DNA of 64,000 nt from Nitrospirillum amazonense (GCF_007828045.1 NZ_VITN01000002.1:62001-126000), one strand, 5' to 3'. Positions 46,461 through 56,012 are shown, numbered from the stretch's first letter. The notes: generated from the letters alone by a model not told the origin. Numbers and translations: made by a program.

Positions 46461-47872
46461 GACTGCGGCATCGCGATGATGACGCGGCGATAGCGGGTCA
46501 GCGGCAGCGGGCCGCCGCCCGTCACCTCAAGGATCAGGTGCAACTGTTGCGGACCCGGCAGCAGGGGCCGGGTGGTGGGGGCGGTGATGGTGGCCCTGGC
46601 GGTATCGGCACCGGCGATGCCCAGTTCCGGCACCACCACCAGGGCGTCCTGCCAGATGCTGGGTTCCCGGTACTGCCACCAGCGGAAGGTCAGCGGGCCG
46701 CCATCCGGGTTGGTGGAGGCGCCGGCGTCCAAGGTGACGCTTTCCCCCGGGCGCAGGGTCAGATGCAGCGGTTCGCTGCCGCCCTGCCCATTAACCACCA
46801 CCTGGGGCGGATGGCTGGCCTGGGTGCGGTCCGCCGTCAGGGTCCAGCCGATACGGGCGGCGAAGTCGTTCTGGTAGGCCTCGCGCCAGCACCAGATGGT
46901 GGCCTGGGCGTTGCGATGGGGGCGCCCGTCACCACCCACGGCCGTGTCCACCACATCGGTATGCAGACCCATGCCCTCATTCGCCAGGCCATAGCGCCCG
47001 CCCCAGCCGCCATAATCGGGATGGTCGGGCGCGTTCAGGCCGTTATCGACCAGGTAGAGGAAGGACGGCGTGTCCCCTTCCATGATGAATTTCCATTGGG
47101 GATACAGGCCGCCCAGGGGCCCTTTGCGGATATGGGCATCGATCCAGCCATGAGAGACGGAGGCGCTGTCCGGCCCGGGGAACTGATAGAAATCCTCCCC
47201 CGACATGCCGGTCCAGGTGGCGGTGGAATAGTGGCTGAAGGCGTGGACGCTGCCGATCCAGAACAGCTGGGGGTACCGGGCGCGGATCCAGGGGCCGCTG
47301 TCGTCCTGGTCGGAAATGGCATAGACCCGCAGGCGGGCGACGAAGGCGGCCACCTGGTCCGGCGTGCGGGTGGCCGCCACCTGGTGCAGCGCCTGCGCCA
47401 GGACGTTGGCGCCACCCCAGATGGTGACCCACAGCGGCCGGGGATCGGGGTCGTCCACGGCGGCGACCAGGGCGGCGGAGGCGGTGCTGTCCCGCCCCTC
47501 CCCCACGCCGGCCAGGCCGTAGAGCGCCGGCCCCGCCGTGACCCGGTCCAACAGCGCCTGGGCGTCGGGGTAGGCCGGATCATGCGCCCGCAGATTGGGC
47601 AGTACCTGGCCGTAGGCCTGGATGCGTTCCCGCAGCCGTTCGGGATGCACCTGGTCCCGGAGCCAGGTGGAGGTGGTGGCCGCCATGCCGGCCACGTCCA
47701 TCTGGTCGGTATAGAGCAGGAAGCGGACGAAGGATTCCTCGTCATCCGGCTCGTTGGCGATGTCGGTCAGGACGAAGACCCGCGGCTTGGCGGGGGCCGC
47801 CTGGACGGCGGGGGCCGAGGCCAACAGGGCCAGCAGCAGAAGCGGCGCCAACACCCACCACCGGTTCATCAT
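46457..47872 (-). CDS. DUF1593 nucleoside-hydrolase-like secreted protein
   Basis: 471 aa with a signal peptide (APAVQAAP). The first 300 residues show the DUF1593 start (VFVLTDIANEPDDEESFVRFLL), an Asp-rich segment like the calcium site of inosine-uridine nucleoside hydrolases, and WVTIWGGANVLAQAL. A C-terminal beta domain follows (GGPLTFRWWQYREPS). The family often sits in carbohydrate loci, but its substrate is unknown. It overlaps the flanking GH3 genes by 4 nt on each side, so all three are translated in a coupled way and probably act on one substrate. Confidence 0.87.
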   Translation of the reverse strand: MMNRWWVLAPLLLLALLASAPAVQAAPAKPRVFVLTDIANEPDDEESFVRFLLYTDQMDVAGMAATTSTWLRDQVHPERLRERIQAYGQVLPNLRAHDPAYPDAQALLDRVTAGPALYGLAGVGEGRDSTASAALVAAVDDPDPRPLWVTIWGGANVLAQALHQVAATRTPDQVAAFVARLRVYAISDQDDSGPWIRARYPQLFWIGSVHAFSHYSTATWTGMSGEDFYQFPGPDSASVSHGWIDAHIRKGPLGGLYPQWKFIMEGDTPSFLYLVDNGLNAPDHPDYGGWGGRYGLANEGMGLHTDVVDTAVGGDGRPHRNAQATIWCWREAYQNDFAARIGWTLTADRTQASHPPQVVVNGQGGSEPLHLTLRPGESVTLDAGASTNPDGGPLTFRWWQYREPSIWQDALVVVPELGIAGADTARATITAPTTRPLLPGPQQLHLILEVTGGGPLPLTRYRRVIIAMPQS

Positions 47873-49863
47873 CGCCCGCTGCCCCCGCTGCCGATGGGGT
47901 ACAGCGGGTCCTTGCTGTCATGCGGCACGTCCGACGCCTGGGCCACCACCGACGCCATGCTGCGCGGCAGCTCGAACGGCAGGTGGCCCTGCGCCGCCGC
48001 CTTGCCGGCGACCACGTCAAGGAAGGCGCGGTCGCTGACGCCGAAATCAACGTACAGGCGGGCGGCCTTGTCGCGGATGTCGGTCAGGATGGCCGGGCGG
48101 TCGAGATAGACGCTGACCACCGCCGGCACCTTGGCGGCGGCCACGGCCTTCAAAGCCTCATAGTCCGCGTTGCCGTCATGAAAGCCCAAATCGCCCTCAT
48201 GCTGCAGGCTGCCGAAGGTGTAGTTGGGGTGCAGGGTCTGGAAGGGGGCGGACAGGCGCAAAATGGCGACCTCCGCCTGTTTGGGATCATCCACCACCAC
48301 CAGGCCGGCGGCCTTGGCGGCATCGGCCGACACGCCGCGCAGGTAGACCTTGCGGCCCTTGAGGACCACCGGGCCCTTGCCGGCTTCCAGCAACACCATG
48401 GAGCGGGATTGCGCCGCCAGGCCCTCGGCCAGGAACTGCGGCGTGCCCACCACCTTGGCGGCCGCGTCGGCATCCACGTAGGGGTTCTCAAACAGGCCCT
48501 GCTGGAACTTCAGGGCCAGGATGCGGCGCACCGATTGGTCCAGCCGCGCCTCGGTCACCAGGCCCTGCGTCACCGCCGCCAGCAGGGGGGCGGGATCGTC
48601 CACCCCGCCGAACTGGTCCAGCCCCGCCTCCAGCCCCTTGGCGAAGCGCGCCGGGGTGGAGAGGTCCTCCACGCCCCAGGCGGTGGAGAAATCCTTGAAG
48701 GTGGGCCGTTCCCCCGCGGGGAAGCCGTTGCGGCATACCGTGTTGCAGTCATTGGCGATGGCCCAGTCGGACAGGATGATGCCCTGGAAGCCATAGGTGC
48801 CGCGCAGCAGGTCGGTCAGAAGCCAATGATTGAAGCCCGCCCCCACCTGCTCCACCGGCTTTCCGTCCACCACCATCTCTTTCAGGATGGAATATGTGGG
48901 CATGACGCCGGCCACGTGGGCAGCGAAGGCGCCCTTGAAGGGCAGGACGTGCTGGTCGAAGTGAGCCGGCCGCACCAGAGAATAGCGGCCATAGCTGTTA
49001 TGGCTGTCGAAGCCCTCCGCCGCCGCGCCATAGCCCACCCAGTGCTTGACCACCGCCGAGACGCCGCTGACGCCGGGGCCATCGTCCCCGCCCTGGAAGC
49101 CCTCGATATAGGCCTGCACCAGGCGGCGATCCAGGTCCGGATCCTCGCCAAAGGTGCCGTTGATGCGGGACCAGCGCGGCTCCGTCGCCACGTCCGCCTG
49201 GGGTGACAGGGTCTGGTGGATGCCCACCGCCCGGTATTCCTGGCGGGCAATGTCGGCGAAACGGCGCACCAGGGCGGGGTCGCCAATGGCCCCCAGGCCC
49301 AGCGTCTCCGGCCATTGCGAGAAGCCGGCGGACAGCTGGCTGGCGCCGGCCGTCACCTGGAAATGGTTGCGCGGGTCGGTGCTGAGCGTCAGGGGGATGC
49401 CCAGGCGTGCGCCTTCCGCCACCGCCTGCAGGCGGTTGTCCTGTTCCGCCAACTGCTGGGGCGGCGTCGCCTGGCGGGTGATCAGGGTGGTGATGCCCAG
49501 ATCGCGGATCATGTGGGTGGCCAACGGGAAATCGTAGGGCCCACGCATGGTGGCGAACGTGAAGCCGCCTTCCGGCGGCACGGTGCCGTGCAGCAGGGTG
49601 CCCGCCTTCTCCGCGACCGTCATGCGGCCCAGCAGGTCGGCCACGCGGGCGTCGACCGGCAGACGCCAGTCCTCGTAAGGGTCCAGCGTGCCGTTGCCAT
49701 TCAGGTCGCGGAAAGACAGCCCGTCCACCGACAGCAGCGGCTTCACCCGGCCGCCCAGCACCGGCTGCGGCGGTCCGCCAGCTGTTCCACCCCCAAGAGC
49801 GGGGGCGGCCAGCAGCACACTCAGGGTCACCAAGGCGGTCAGACGGCGGCGCGGCGAAGGCAT
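47869..49863 (-). CDS. GH3 enzyme with N-terminal calcium-binding-like loop
   Basis: 664 aa from the ATG at 49863, which gives a normal signal peptide (LSVLLAAPALGGG); a GTG at 49932 would add a non-signal leader. Just after the signal lies DLNGNGTLDPYEDW, an EF-hand-like Asp/Asn loop seen in one GH3 branch. Barrel motifs are VKHWVGYG and the nucleophile D366 in ILSDWAIAND. The protein ends after the second domain, without a fibronectin III domain. Specificity is unknown. It follows receptor 3 by 110 nt and overlaps the DUF1593 gene. Confidence 0.88.
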   Translation of the reverse strand: MPSPRRRLTALVTLSVLLAAPALGGGTAGGPPQPVLGGRVKPLLSVDGLSFRDLNGNGTLDPYEDWRLPVDARVADLLGRMTVAEKAGTLLHGTVPPEGGFTFATMRGPYDFPLATHMIRDLGITTLITRQATPPQQLAEQDNRLQAVAEGARLGIPLTLSTDPRNHFQVTAGASQLSAGFSQWPETLGLGAIGDPALVRRFADIARQEYRAVGIHQTLSPQADVATEPRWSRINGTFGEDPDLDRRLVQAYIEGFQGGDDGPGVSGVSAVVKHWVGYGAAAEGFDSHNSYGRYSLVRPAHFDQHVLPFKGAFAAHVAGVMPTYSILKEMVVDGKPVEQVGAGFNHWLLTDLLRGTYGFQGIILSDWAIANDCNTVCRNGFPAGERPTFKDFSTAWGVEDLSTPARFAKGLEAGLDQFGGVDDPAPLLAAVTQGLVTEARLDQSVRRILALKFQQGLFENPYVDADAAAKVVGTPQFLAEGLAAQSRSMVLLEAGKGPVVLKGRKVYLRGVSADAAKAAGLVVVDDPKQAEVAILRLSAPFQTLHPNYTFGSLQHEGDLGFHDGNADYEALKAVAAAKVPAVVSVYLDRPAILTDIRDKAARLYVDFGVSDRAFLDVVAGKAAAQGHLPFELPRSMASVVAQASDVPHDSKDPLYPIGSGGSGR

Positions 49864-49972
49864 GGGCTTTTCATCCCGTGAGGCGAAATGGAAAAAGAGG
49901 CGTGCCGCCGGGGAAGGAGGTTCCTGCGGCACGCCCAGGGGAAGTGAGGCGACAGGCCTCGGAGGAAGCGGG

Positions 49973-52168
49973 TTAGAAGTTGGCGGACACCCTCACGCCG
50001 TAGGTGCGGGGCGGGGCGTAGGAGCCGCTGCCGGCCAGGCGGTTGCCCGACCCGTTGGTGTCGGGGTTGGCCACGACCAGCACGGCGTTGTTCTCCAGGT
50101 TGCGGACATAGGCCATGACCCGCCAGCGCCGGTCGGCGTCGTCATAGGCCAGCGACAGGTTGGTCTTGGTGTAGGCCTTCTGTTCGGTGACGGCGAAGTT
50201 GCGGTAGTCCAGGTTCTGGTCACCGACATAGACGCTGTCGACACGCGCCGTGATCATGGCGCCCGATGCCAGGTCCCACATGTGCTGGTAGCCCAGGTTG
50301 ATGGTCCATTCGGGCGACTTAGCCAGCGTGTTGCCGGTGTAGACGGCGGCGCTGTTGGGGTGGAAGACGTCGCCGGTGGCCAGGATGAAGTCGGTATAGC
50401 GGGCGTGGATGTAGGAGACGCTGCCGTCCACCCGGTCGCTCTGGGTCAGCAGGGCCGCCCCCTCCACCTCGACACCGTAGACCTCGGCCGTGCCGGCGTT
50501 GACCGTGACGGTGGACGCCTGGCCCGCCACCTGGCCGATCGCGCTGACCTGAAAGTCCTGATAGTCGTAGTAGAAGCCGGTCAGGTTCAGCTGCAGCTTC
50601 TTGTCCATGAACTGGTTCTTCACGCCGACCTCATAGGCGGTCAGCTTTTCCGGCTGGTAGGGGTTGTTGTTGGGCGGCTGGCCGTCGCCATAGCCACCGG
50701 CCTTGTAGCCGGTGCCGATAGAGGCGTAGAGCAGGCTGTCCGGCGCCAAATCGTACTCCGCGCCCACCTTCCAGTTGGTGGAATGCCAGGTCAGATCCGC
50801 GTCGTTGAGATAGAGCGGGGAGCCGCCGACATAGGTGTTGCCGACGATGTGGCCGAAGGCCTCGGTGGCGCCGGTGCGCGCCTTGTTGTCCTCGGTATAG
50901 CGCAGGCCGCCCGTCACCCGCAGGCTGTCGGTGAGGCTGTAGGTCGCCTGGGCGAAGGCGGCCTTGGACTCCTCCTTCACCATCGGCTGGACGAAAGCCA
51001 GCGAAGTGATGCCGGCGATGGGGTCCAGCGCGAACAGGACATCGTTGTTTTCCTTGAAGTAATAAAGGCCGGTCACCCATTTCAGCGGCCCGTCGCTGTT
51101 GGCCAGGCGCAGTTCGTGCGACATCTGGTCCTCATCGGACCGGAAAATGCTGGAGGCGCAGAGGGCGCCGGAGGGGGCGGCGCAGGTGGAGCTCTGCGTG
51201 GAACCGCCATGGGTGCGGTCGGTGTCCGTGCGGTAGGCGCCGACATAGGTCAGGGTGGCGAAGCCCAAATCCCAATCGGTGGTCAGCGATACACCCTTGT
51301 TGGTGTGGTTCAGGCTGCCGTCCGCCGACACCGGATAGGTGTAAGGCGAGCCGAACTTGGCGTATTGGCCGATAGGGGCGGAGGCGTAGCCCACGCCGCC
51401 TTCATGGAAGATGTCCACCGACAGCAGGGCCTTGAAAGTCTCGCTCGGCGTCAACTGGACCTGCAGGCGGCCGGCTTGCGTATCCTCGTCATTGAAATTG
51501 CTGGAGCGGCTGTTGTTGGTATAGCCGTCGTGCCGGCTGGTCTGGAAAGCGGCGCGCACGGCCAGCGTATCGGTCAGCGGCACGTTCAGCATGCCGGAGG
51601 TCTGCAGGTTGTTGTAGTTGCCGTAATCCAGCGACGCGTTCCCCTCGAACTTGTCGGTGGGCCGCTTGGTGATGACGTTGATGCTGCCCGCCGTGGCGTT
51701 GCGGCCATATAGCGTGCCTTGGGGACCGCGCAGCACCTCGATACGGTCGATGTCGTAGAGCGCGCCGATGGCGGCGCGTGACCGGGCCATGTAGACGCCA
51801 TCGACGTTGAAGGCCACGGCGGGGTCGCCCACCTCGGTGTCGTTGGTGCTGCCGATGCCGCGGATGGCGATCTGGACGGACCCGCTGCCGTTGTTGCCCA
51901 CAGCCAGGCCGGGAACCATGTTGTTCAGGTCGGTGGAGCTGGAAACGCCGCGCTGCTGCAGGGTGTCGCCGGAAAAGGCGGTGATGGCGATGGGCGTCTT
52001 CTGCGTCGTTTCCTGCCGGCGCTCGGCGGTGACGACGATGTCCTCCAGCTGCTGGGACGCGGCCTGCGCGCCCTGAGGGGCGTTTTGCGGGGCGGCGGTC
52101 TGGGCCAGGCCGGGGCTGACGATCAGGCTGGCCAGCGCGGTGGCGGCCAGCAGGGTGTGAGTACGCAT
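49973..52168 (-). CDS. TonB-dependent receptor 3
   Basis: 731 aa from the ATG at 52168. The signal peptide ends SPGLAQT, the TonB box is EDIVVTAERR, and the plug contains VDGVYMARS and IEVLRGPQGTLYGRNATAG. The barrel ends GVRVSANF. It is shorter and of a different subfamily from receptors 1 and 2. Three in-frame ATGs (52186, 52177, 52168) lie in a short repeat of ATGGGAGAA, so the exact start is uncertain. It heads the minus-strand operon with two GH3 genes and is divergent from a LacI regulator. Confidence 0.92.
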   Translation of the reverse strand: MRTHTLLAATALASLIVSPGLAQTAAPQNAPQGAQAASQQLEDIVVTAERRQETTQKTPIAITAFSGDTLQQRGVSSSTDLNNMVPGLAVGNNGSGSVQIAIRGIGSTNDTEVGDPAVAFNVDGVYMARSRAAIGALYDIDRIEVLRGPQGTLYGRNATAGSINVITKRPTDKFEGNASLDYGNYNNLQTSGMLNVPLTDTLAVRAAFQTSRHDGYTNNSRSSNFNDEDTQAGRLQVQLTPSETFKALLSVDIFHEGGVGYASAPIGQYAKFGSPYTYPVSADGSLNHTNKGVSLTTDWDLGFATLTYVGAYRTDTDRTHGGSTQSSTCAAPSGALCASSIFRSDEDQMSHELRLANSDGPLKWVTGLYYFKENNDVLFALDPIAGITSLAFVQPMVKEESKAAFAQATYSLTDSLRVTGGLRYTEDNKARTGATEAFGHIVGNTYVGGSPLYLNDADLTWHSTNWKVGAEYDLAPDSLLYASIGTGYKAGGYGDGQPPNNNPYQPEKLTAYEVGVKNQFMDKKLQLNLTGFYYDYQDFQVSAIGQVAGQASTVTVNAGTAEVYGVEVEGAALLTQSDRVDGSVSYIHARYTDFILATGDVFHPNSAAVYTGNTLAKSPEWTINLGYQHMWDLASGAMITARVDSVYVGDQNLDYRNFAVTEQKAYTKTNLSLAYDDADRRWRVMAYVRNLENNAVLVVANPDTNGSGNRLAGSGSYAPPRTYGVRVSANF

Positions 52169-52558
52169 CTCTCCCATTTCTCCCATTTGCTTCTTTATTC
52201 TTGTCGTCGTGAAGACAGCCCCCCGGCTTCTGTGCCGAGCCTCTTTCGGGGCCTGCCTCGAGGATGAGCGGAGCCTGCGCCGGCCCCTGTCATCCAAGGG
52301 CCAGGTCGCACCCAAGCGGGTGCCTAAGCCGGCAGGCTTTCATCGCGTTGTCGGCGGCGCGGGGTGGCGGTTCAAGGCAAGGCCTCGCCGTTCACCGCCG
52401 CCCGGTGGGGACGCGATGGCTCATATCCGATGATATTTTTAAAGGGGCGTCCGGCTTACCGGATGGCCCGGTCCTGGAACGCGCAAGCGTCACGCATGAT
52501 CGTCTCTCCCGTTTGTTGGGCCCCGCCTTGTTGTTGTCCTCCGACCCTGGGGCTGAAT

Positions 52559-52570
52559 GACAGCGCTGTC
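52559..52570. promoter_or_regulatory. Candidate operator between receptor 3 and LacI gene 2
   Basis: GACAGCGCTGTC is a perfect 12-nt palindrome with the central CG typical of LacI-family sites. It lies 243 nt before the regulator's start and about 390 nt before receptor 3. A half-site GTTATCATCC, the complement of the arm at 24220-24229, is at 52613-52622. Twelve-nt palindromes are expected by chance about 15 times in a window of this size, so location is the main support. Confidence 0.4.
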
Positions 52571-52812
52571 CCTGGTGCCGAAAAAATAAGGAGGCCTCGT
52601 TGGCCCCATTTTGTTATCATCCAGAACAACCCCGCGCAAGAGGGTTTCTCAAAAACCGGCGTCAAGGACACGCCGTTCCCAGATCGGCCACCGCCGCCGG
52701 TTTCACGTACTATCTTTGCCGCCCGCCGATGCTATGATCCCGCCGCTTTCAGGGGGCGGGGCAAAACCTCCGGAACGGCGTGGGGCAGCGGTCTGGTTGG
52801 AGTGTCGGGGCG

Positions 52813-53847
52813 TTGAGCAAGGCCACCATTTACGATGTCGCCCGCGTGGCCAACGTCTCCATCAAGACGGTGTCCCGCGTCCTGAACGGGGAACCCAAGG
52901 CCAGCGCGGAGACGCGCGCCCGGGTGATGGAGGCGGCGCGCAGCCTGAACTACACGCCCAGCCTGTCGGCCCGCGCCCTGTCGGGGTCGCGCAGCTTCCT
53001 GATCGCGCTGGTCTCCTCCGGCGGGGTGTCGGACAACGGCATGCTGTACGTCACCGAACTGCAGATAGGCGCCATCCAGGCCTGCCGGGCTGGCGGGTAC
53101 CACCTGCTGACCGAATACATCGACCTGGGTGCGTCCGACTTCACCGCCCTGACGGAAACCCTGGTGTCCACCTTGCGCGTCGATGGCGTCATCCTGATCC
53201 CGCCCCTGTGCGACGATCCCCAGCTGCTGTCCCTGCTGGCGCGGCGCGGTGTCACCTGCGTGCGCATCTCCCCCACCCTGGACGACAGCGCCGAGCAGAA
53301 ATGGGGCTGGGGTATCGACATCGACAATTACCAGGCGGCGTTCCAGATGACGCGCCACCTGATGGACCAGGGGCACCGCGACATCGGCTTCATCCAGGGC
53401 CATCCCAAACACGCGGCGGCGGCCCAGCGTGAGGCCGGCTATCGCGACGCCCTGTTTGACGGCGGCCCTATCCCCGAACGCCTGATCCAGCCGGGCCTGT
53501 TCACCTTCAACAGCGGCCTGCCGGCCGCCCGCGCGCTGCTGGAGCAAAAGCGGCGCCCCACCGCCATCTTCGCCGCCAACGACAGCATGGCCATGGCCGC
53601 CCTGTCCGTGGCGTACAAAATGGGCATCCCCGTGCCAGGCGCCCTGTCGGTGGCCGGCATCGACGACCTGCCCGCCGCCAGCGTCGTCTGCCCGCCGCTG
53701 ACCACCGTGCGCCAGCCGGTGAAGGAAATGGGCGCCGCCGCCGCCCGCTTCATCATCGACCGCACCGCCGGCCAGGTGGGCAGCTATTTGAAGAAGGTGT
53801 TCGACCACAGCCTGGTGGTCCGCGAGTCCACCGCCCCGCCAGCGTGA
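52813..53847 (+). CDS. LacI-family transcriptional regulator (sugar locus 2)
   Basis: 344 aa from a TTG at 52813 with GGAG about 10 nt upstream; a GTG at 52780 would add 11 residues. The HTH is ATIYDVARVANVSIKTVSRV, with the hinge SARALSGSRS and an effector domain showing GFIQGHPKH, IFAANDSMAMAAL and LTTVRQPVKEMG. It is divergent from receptor 3 across a 644-bp gap and probably represses that operon until its sugar is present. It resembles the first LacI protein of the window (QGHP, AANDxMA, LTTVRQP) but has different DNA-recognition residues. Confidence 0.9.
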   Translation: MSKATIYDVARVANVSIKTVSRVLNGEPKASAETRARVMEAARSLNYTPSLSARALSGSRSFLIALVSSGGVSDNGMLYVTELQIGAIQACRAGGYHLLTEYIDLGASDFTALTETLVSTLRVDGVILIPPLCDDPQLLSLLARRGVTCVRISPTLDDSAEQKWGWGIDIDNYQAAFQMTRHLMDQGHRDIGFIQGHPKHAAAAQREAGYRDALFDGGPIPERLIQPGLFTFNSGLPAARALLEQKRRPTAIFAANDSMAMAALSVAYKMGIPVPGALSVAGIDDLPAASVVCPPLTTVRQPVKEMGAAAARFIIDRTAGQVGSYLKKVFDHSLVVRESTAPPA

Positions 53848-53985
53848 GGCCAGCGGATGCGGACGCCCGGCGCTTGAGGGAAAATGGGCAACTCCATTTT
53901 TCCTAGCCGCGCCCGGCTATTTCCGTTAAAAACCGCGCCCCCATTCAAAAACCCGATCCTCTCGGCCGTCGTTGGAGCGCGCACC

Positions 53986-55290
53986 ATGGGCTATTGCGGC
54001 CTGGACTTTGGAACGTCGAACAGCACGCTGGGCGTCGTCGATGATGGCCAAGCCCGCCTGCTGCCCCTGGAAGGGGAAGAGACCACCCTGCCCAGCGCGC
54101 TGTTCTTCGACTTCGCCGCCAAGCGCGAGGAGTTCGGCCGCGCCGCCATCCAGATCTATGCCGAGGGGGCCGACGGCCGCCTGATGCGCTCGCTGAAGTC
54201 GGTGCTGGGCACCGACCTGATCGACATGGAAACCCAGCTGGATCGGCGGCGCATCCGCTTCCGCGACGTGCTGAAGACCCTGCTGACGGAGATCAAGCGC
54301 CGGGCGGAGGAGCAGGCCGGCCGCCCCCTGACCCAGGTGGTCCACGGCCGCCCCGTGCATTTCGTGGACGGTGACGACGCGGCCGACCGCCGGGCGGAAA
54401 CGGCCCTGGCGGAAATCGCGCGCGATATCGGCTACACCGACATCTCCTTCCAGTTCGAGCCCATCGCCGCCGCCCTGGATTACGAGCGCCAGGTGAACGC
54501 GGAGGAGATCGCGCTGATCGCCGACATCGGCGGCGGCACCTCCGACTTTTCCATCGTGCGCATCGGACCGGACCGGCGGGAGGCCGCCGACCGGGGCCAG
54601 GACATCCTGGCGAGCACCGGCGTGCGTATCGGCGGCACCGACTTCGACCGCCTGCTGTCCCTGCACGGCGTCATGCCGCACCTGGGCTATCAGTCGCCCA
54701 TGAAGCGCGCCGGCCTGCTGGCGCCCAACAGCTATTTCAACGACCTGGCCACCTGGTCCAAGATCAACTTCCTCTACGCCCCCAAGGTGATGGCGGAGCT
54801 GCGCCAGGTGCTGCGCGAGTCCGCTAAGCCCGACCTGATCGGCCGGCTGATCCATGTGGTGGAAGAGCACCTGGGCCATCGCGTGGCCATGACGGTGGAG
54901 CGCACCAAGATCCGCCTCAGCGCCACGGCGACCCAAATGAACGCCAATGGGCCGGGTGGTTCCGACCCGAGCGGTTCAGACATAGTGGTGGAAATCCCGT
55001 TCGACTTCATCGAGCGCGGACTGACGATTCCCTTCACCGTGCCCGGCTTCGCCACCGCCACCACGCCGCTGACCGACGGCATCGCCGGCATGATCCGCAA
55101 GGCGCTGGGCGACAGCGGCCTCACGCGCGACAAAATCGACGCCGTGTTCCTGACCGGCGGCTCCACCCTGCTGCCCAACGTGCGCGCCAGCATCCTGGCG
55201 GAATTGCCGGAGGCCCGGGTGGTCGAGGGCGACAAGTTCGGCTCCGTCGGCCTGGGCCTGACGCTGGAGGCCCACCGGCGCTATCGTTGA
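53986..55290 (+). CDS. Hsp70-family protein, YegD-like
   Basis: 434 aa from the ATG at 53986 (GGAG 8 nt upstream). Actin-fold ATPase motifs are present: LDFGTSNSTLGV (phosphate 1), IADIGGGTSDFSIV (phosphate 2) and FLTGGSTLLPNV (adenosine). The substrate-binding C-terminal domain of DnaK is missing, as in YegD and other short Hsp70-like proteins. It is cytoplasmic, with an unknown client. It follows the LacI gene by 138 nt but looks unrelated to the sugar operon. A strong terminator follows. Confidence 0.92.
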   Translation: MGYCGLDFGTSNSTLGVVDDGQARLLPLEGEETTLPSALFFDFAAKREEFGRAAIQIYAEGADGRLMRSLKSVLGTDLIDMETQLDRRRIRFRDVLKTLLTEIKRRAEEQAGRPLTQVVHGRPVHFVDGDDAADRRAETALAEIARDIGYTDISFQFEPIAAALDYERQVNAEEIALIADIGGGTSDFSIVRIGPDRREAADRGQDILASTGVRIGGTDFDRLLSLHGVMPHLGYQSPMKRAGLLAPNSYFNDLATWSKINFLYAPKVMAELRQVLRESAKPDLIGRLIHVVEEHLGHRVAMTVERTKIRLSATATQMNANGPGGSDPSGSDIVVEIPFDFIERGLTIPFTVPGFATATTPLTDGIAGMIRKALGDSGLTRDKIDAVFLTGGSTLLPNVRASILAELPEARVVEGDKFGSVGLGLTLEAHRRYR

Positions 55291-55299
55291 GGCACGCAG

Positions 55300-55337
55300 A
55301 AAAACACCCGCCGGCGGTATCGCGGGCGGGTGTTTTT
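55300..55337. terminator. Bidirectional terminator after the Hsp70-like gene
   Basis: A 13-bp perfect stem (AAAAACACCCGCC 55300-55312, GGCGGGTGTTTTT 55325-55337) with a 12-nt loop. T-runs on both strands allow it to end the plus-strand Hsp70-like gene and the minus-strand lipoprotein gene. Confidence 0.92.
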
Positions 55338-55362
55338 CCTTTGGCTACATGGGAGCGCCCTA

Positions 55363-55512
55363 TCACGGGGTATCCTTGTGGGCCTCCTTGCTGATGGCGT
55401 GGCCGGTGGCGGAGATATCCTCGCCGGCGCCCTCGGTGGTATGGCAGGCGCTGACCAGCGCCCCCATGCCCAGCATGGACAAAAGAACAAGCGCGCGGAG
55501 TTTGGTAGTCAT
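55363..55512 (-). CDS. Entericidin-like small lipoprotein
   Basis: 49 aa. A lipoprotein signal (LVSAC) is followed by HTTEGAGEDISATGHAISKEA, matching the entericidin A/B pattern of a short helical lipoprotein. AAGGAGG lies 7 nt before the ATG. Entericidins are envelope lipoproteins expressed in stationary phase or stress. It starts 32 nt after the holin-like gene's stop on the same strand. Confidence 0.85.
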   Translation of the reverse strand: MTTKLRALVLLSMLGMGALVSACHTTEGAGEDISATGHAISKEAHKDTP

Positions 55513-55544
55513 CGTGGCCCTCCTTGATGGGCTAGGGGTTGCAC

Positions 55545-56012
55545 TCATTTGCGGGGCGGCCGACTGCCGGGGCTTCCGACAATCAATCCGGCCACCACGG
55601 CCGCCAGCAGGGCTGGCACCTTGTGTTGGACCACCAGGCGCTGGGCTTCGGTCAGCAGCACCTCGGGGTCCAAATCCAGGGCGGGATGCACCACCGGCGG
55701 GGCCGGCGGCTCACGCCGGCTGACCAGCAGCCGCATCACCAGCAGCAGCACCAGGCACAGCACGATCAGGGCCAGCGCCACCAGCGCTGGGGTCCAGACC
55801 GGGCCCATCTGCGGTTCCAGCCCGGCCCACAGCGCGGCGCAGAGCAGGCCCACCGCGGCGATGACCGCCAACATGGCCATCACCCCGGTGATGACGACGG
55901 TGACCACACCGTCGACCAGCGGCGCCGGAGAGGACCGGTGCACCGGACCAAAGGGGATGACCCCCAGTTGCGACAAGGCCATAACGGCCAGCTTGGTCCA
56001 GCCTTCCATCAC
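55545..56012 (-). CDS. Two-helix membrane protein, holin-like/Holin-X type
   Basis: 155 aa. Two long hydrophobic helices (VDGVVTVVITGVMAMLAVIA and WTPALVALALIVLCLVLLLV) are followed by a Pro-rich linker and a C-terminal segment ending in a further weak helix (VPALLAAVVAGLIVG). The plan resembles phage-holin-family stress proteins encoded beside DUF883-like genes. A second ATG follows the first directly. It is 47 nt downstream of the DUF883-like gene. Confidence 0.6.
   Translation of the reverse strand: MMEGWTKLAVMALSQLGVIPFGPVHRSSPAPLVDGVVTVVITGVMAMLAVIAAVGLLCAALWAGLEPQMGPVWTPALVALALIVLCLVLLLVMRLLVSRREPPAPPVVHPALDLDPEVLLTEAQRLVVQHKVPALLAAVVAGLIVGSPGSRPPRK

Noticed and set aside
52169-52812. 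A small gene in the receptor 3-LacI gap
   Set aside because: Frames there start without ribosome binding sites and give low-complexity translations; only operator-like sites were kept.
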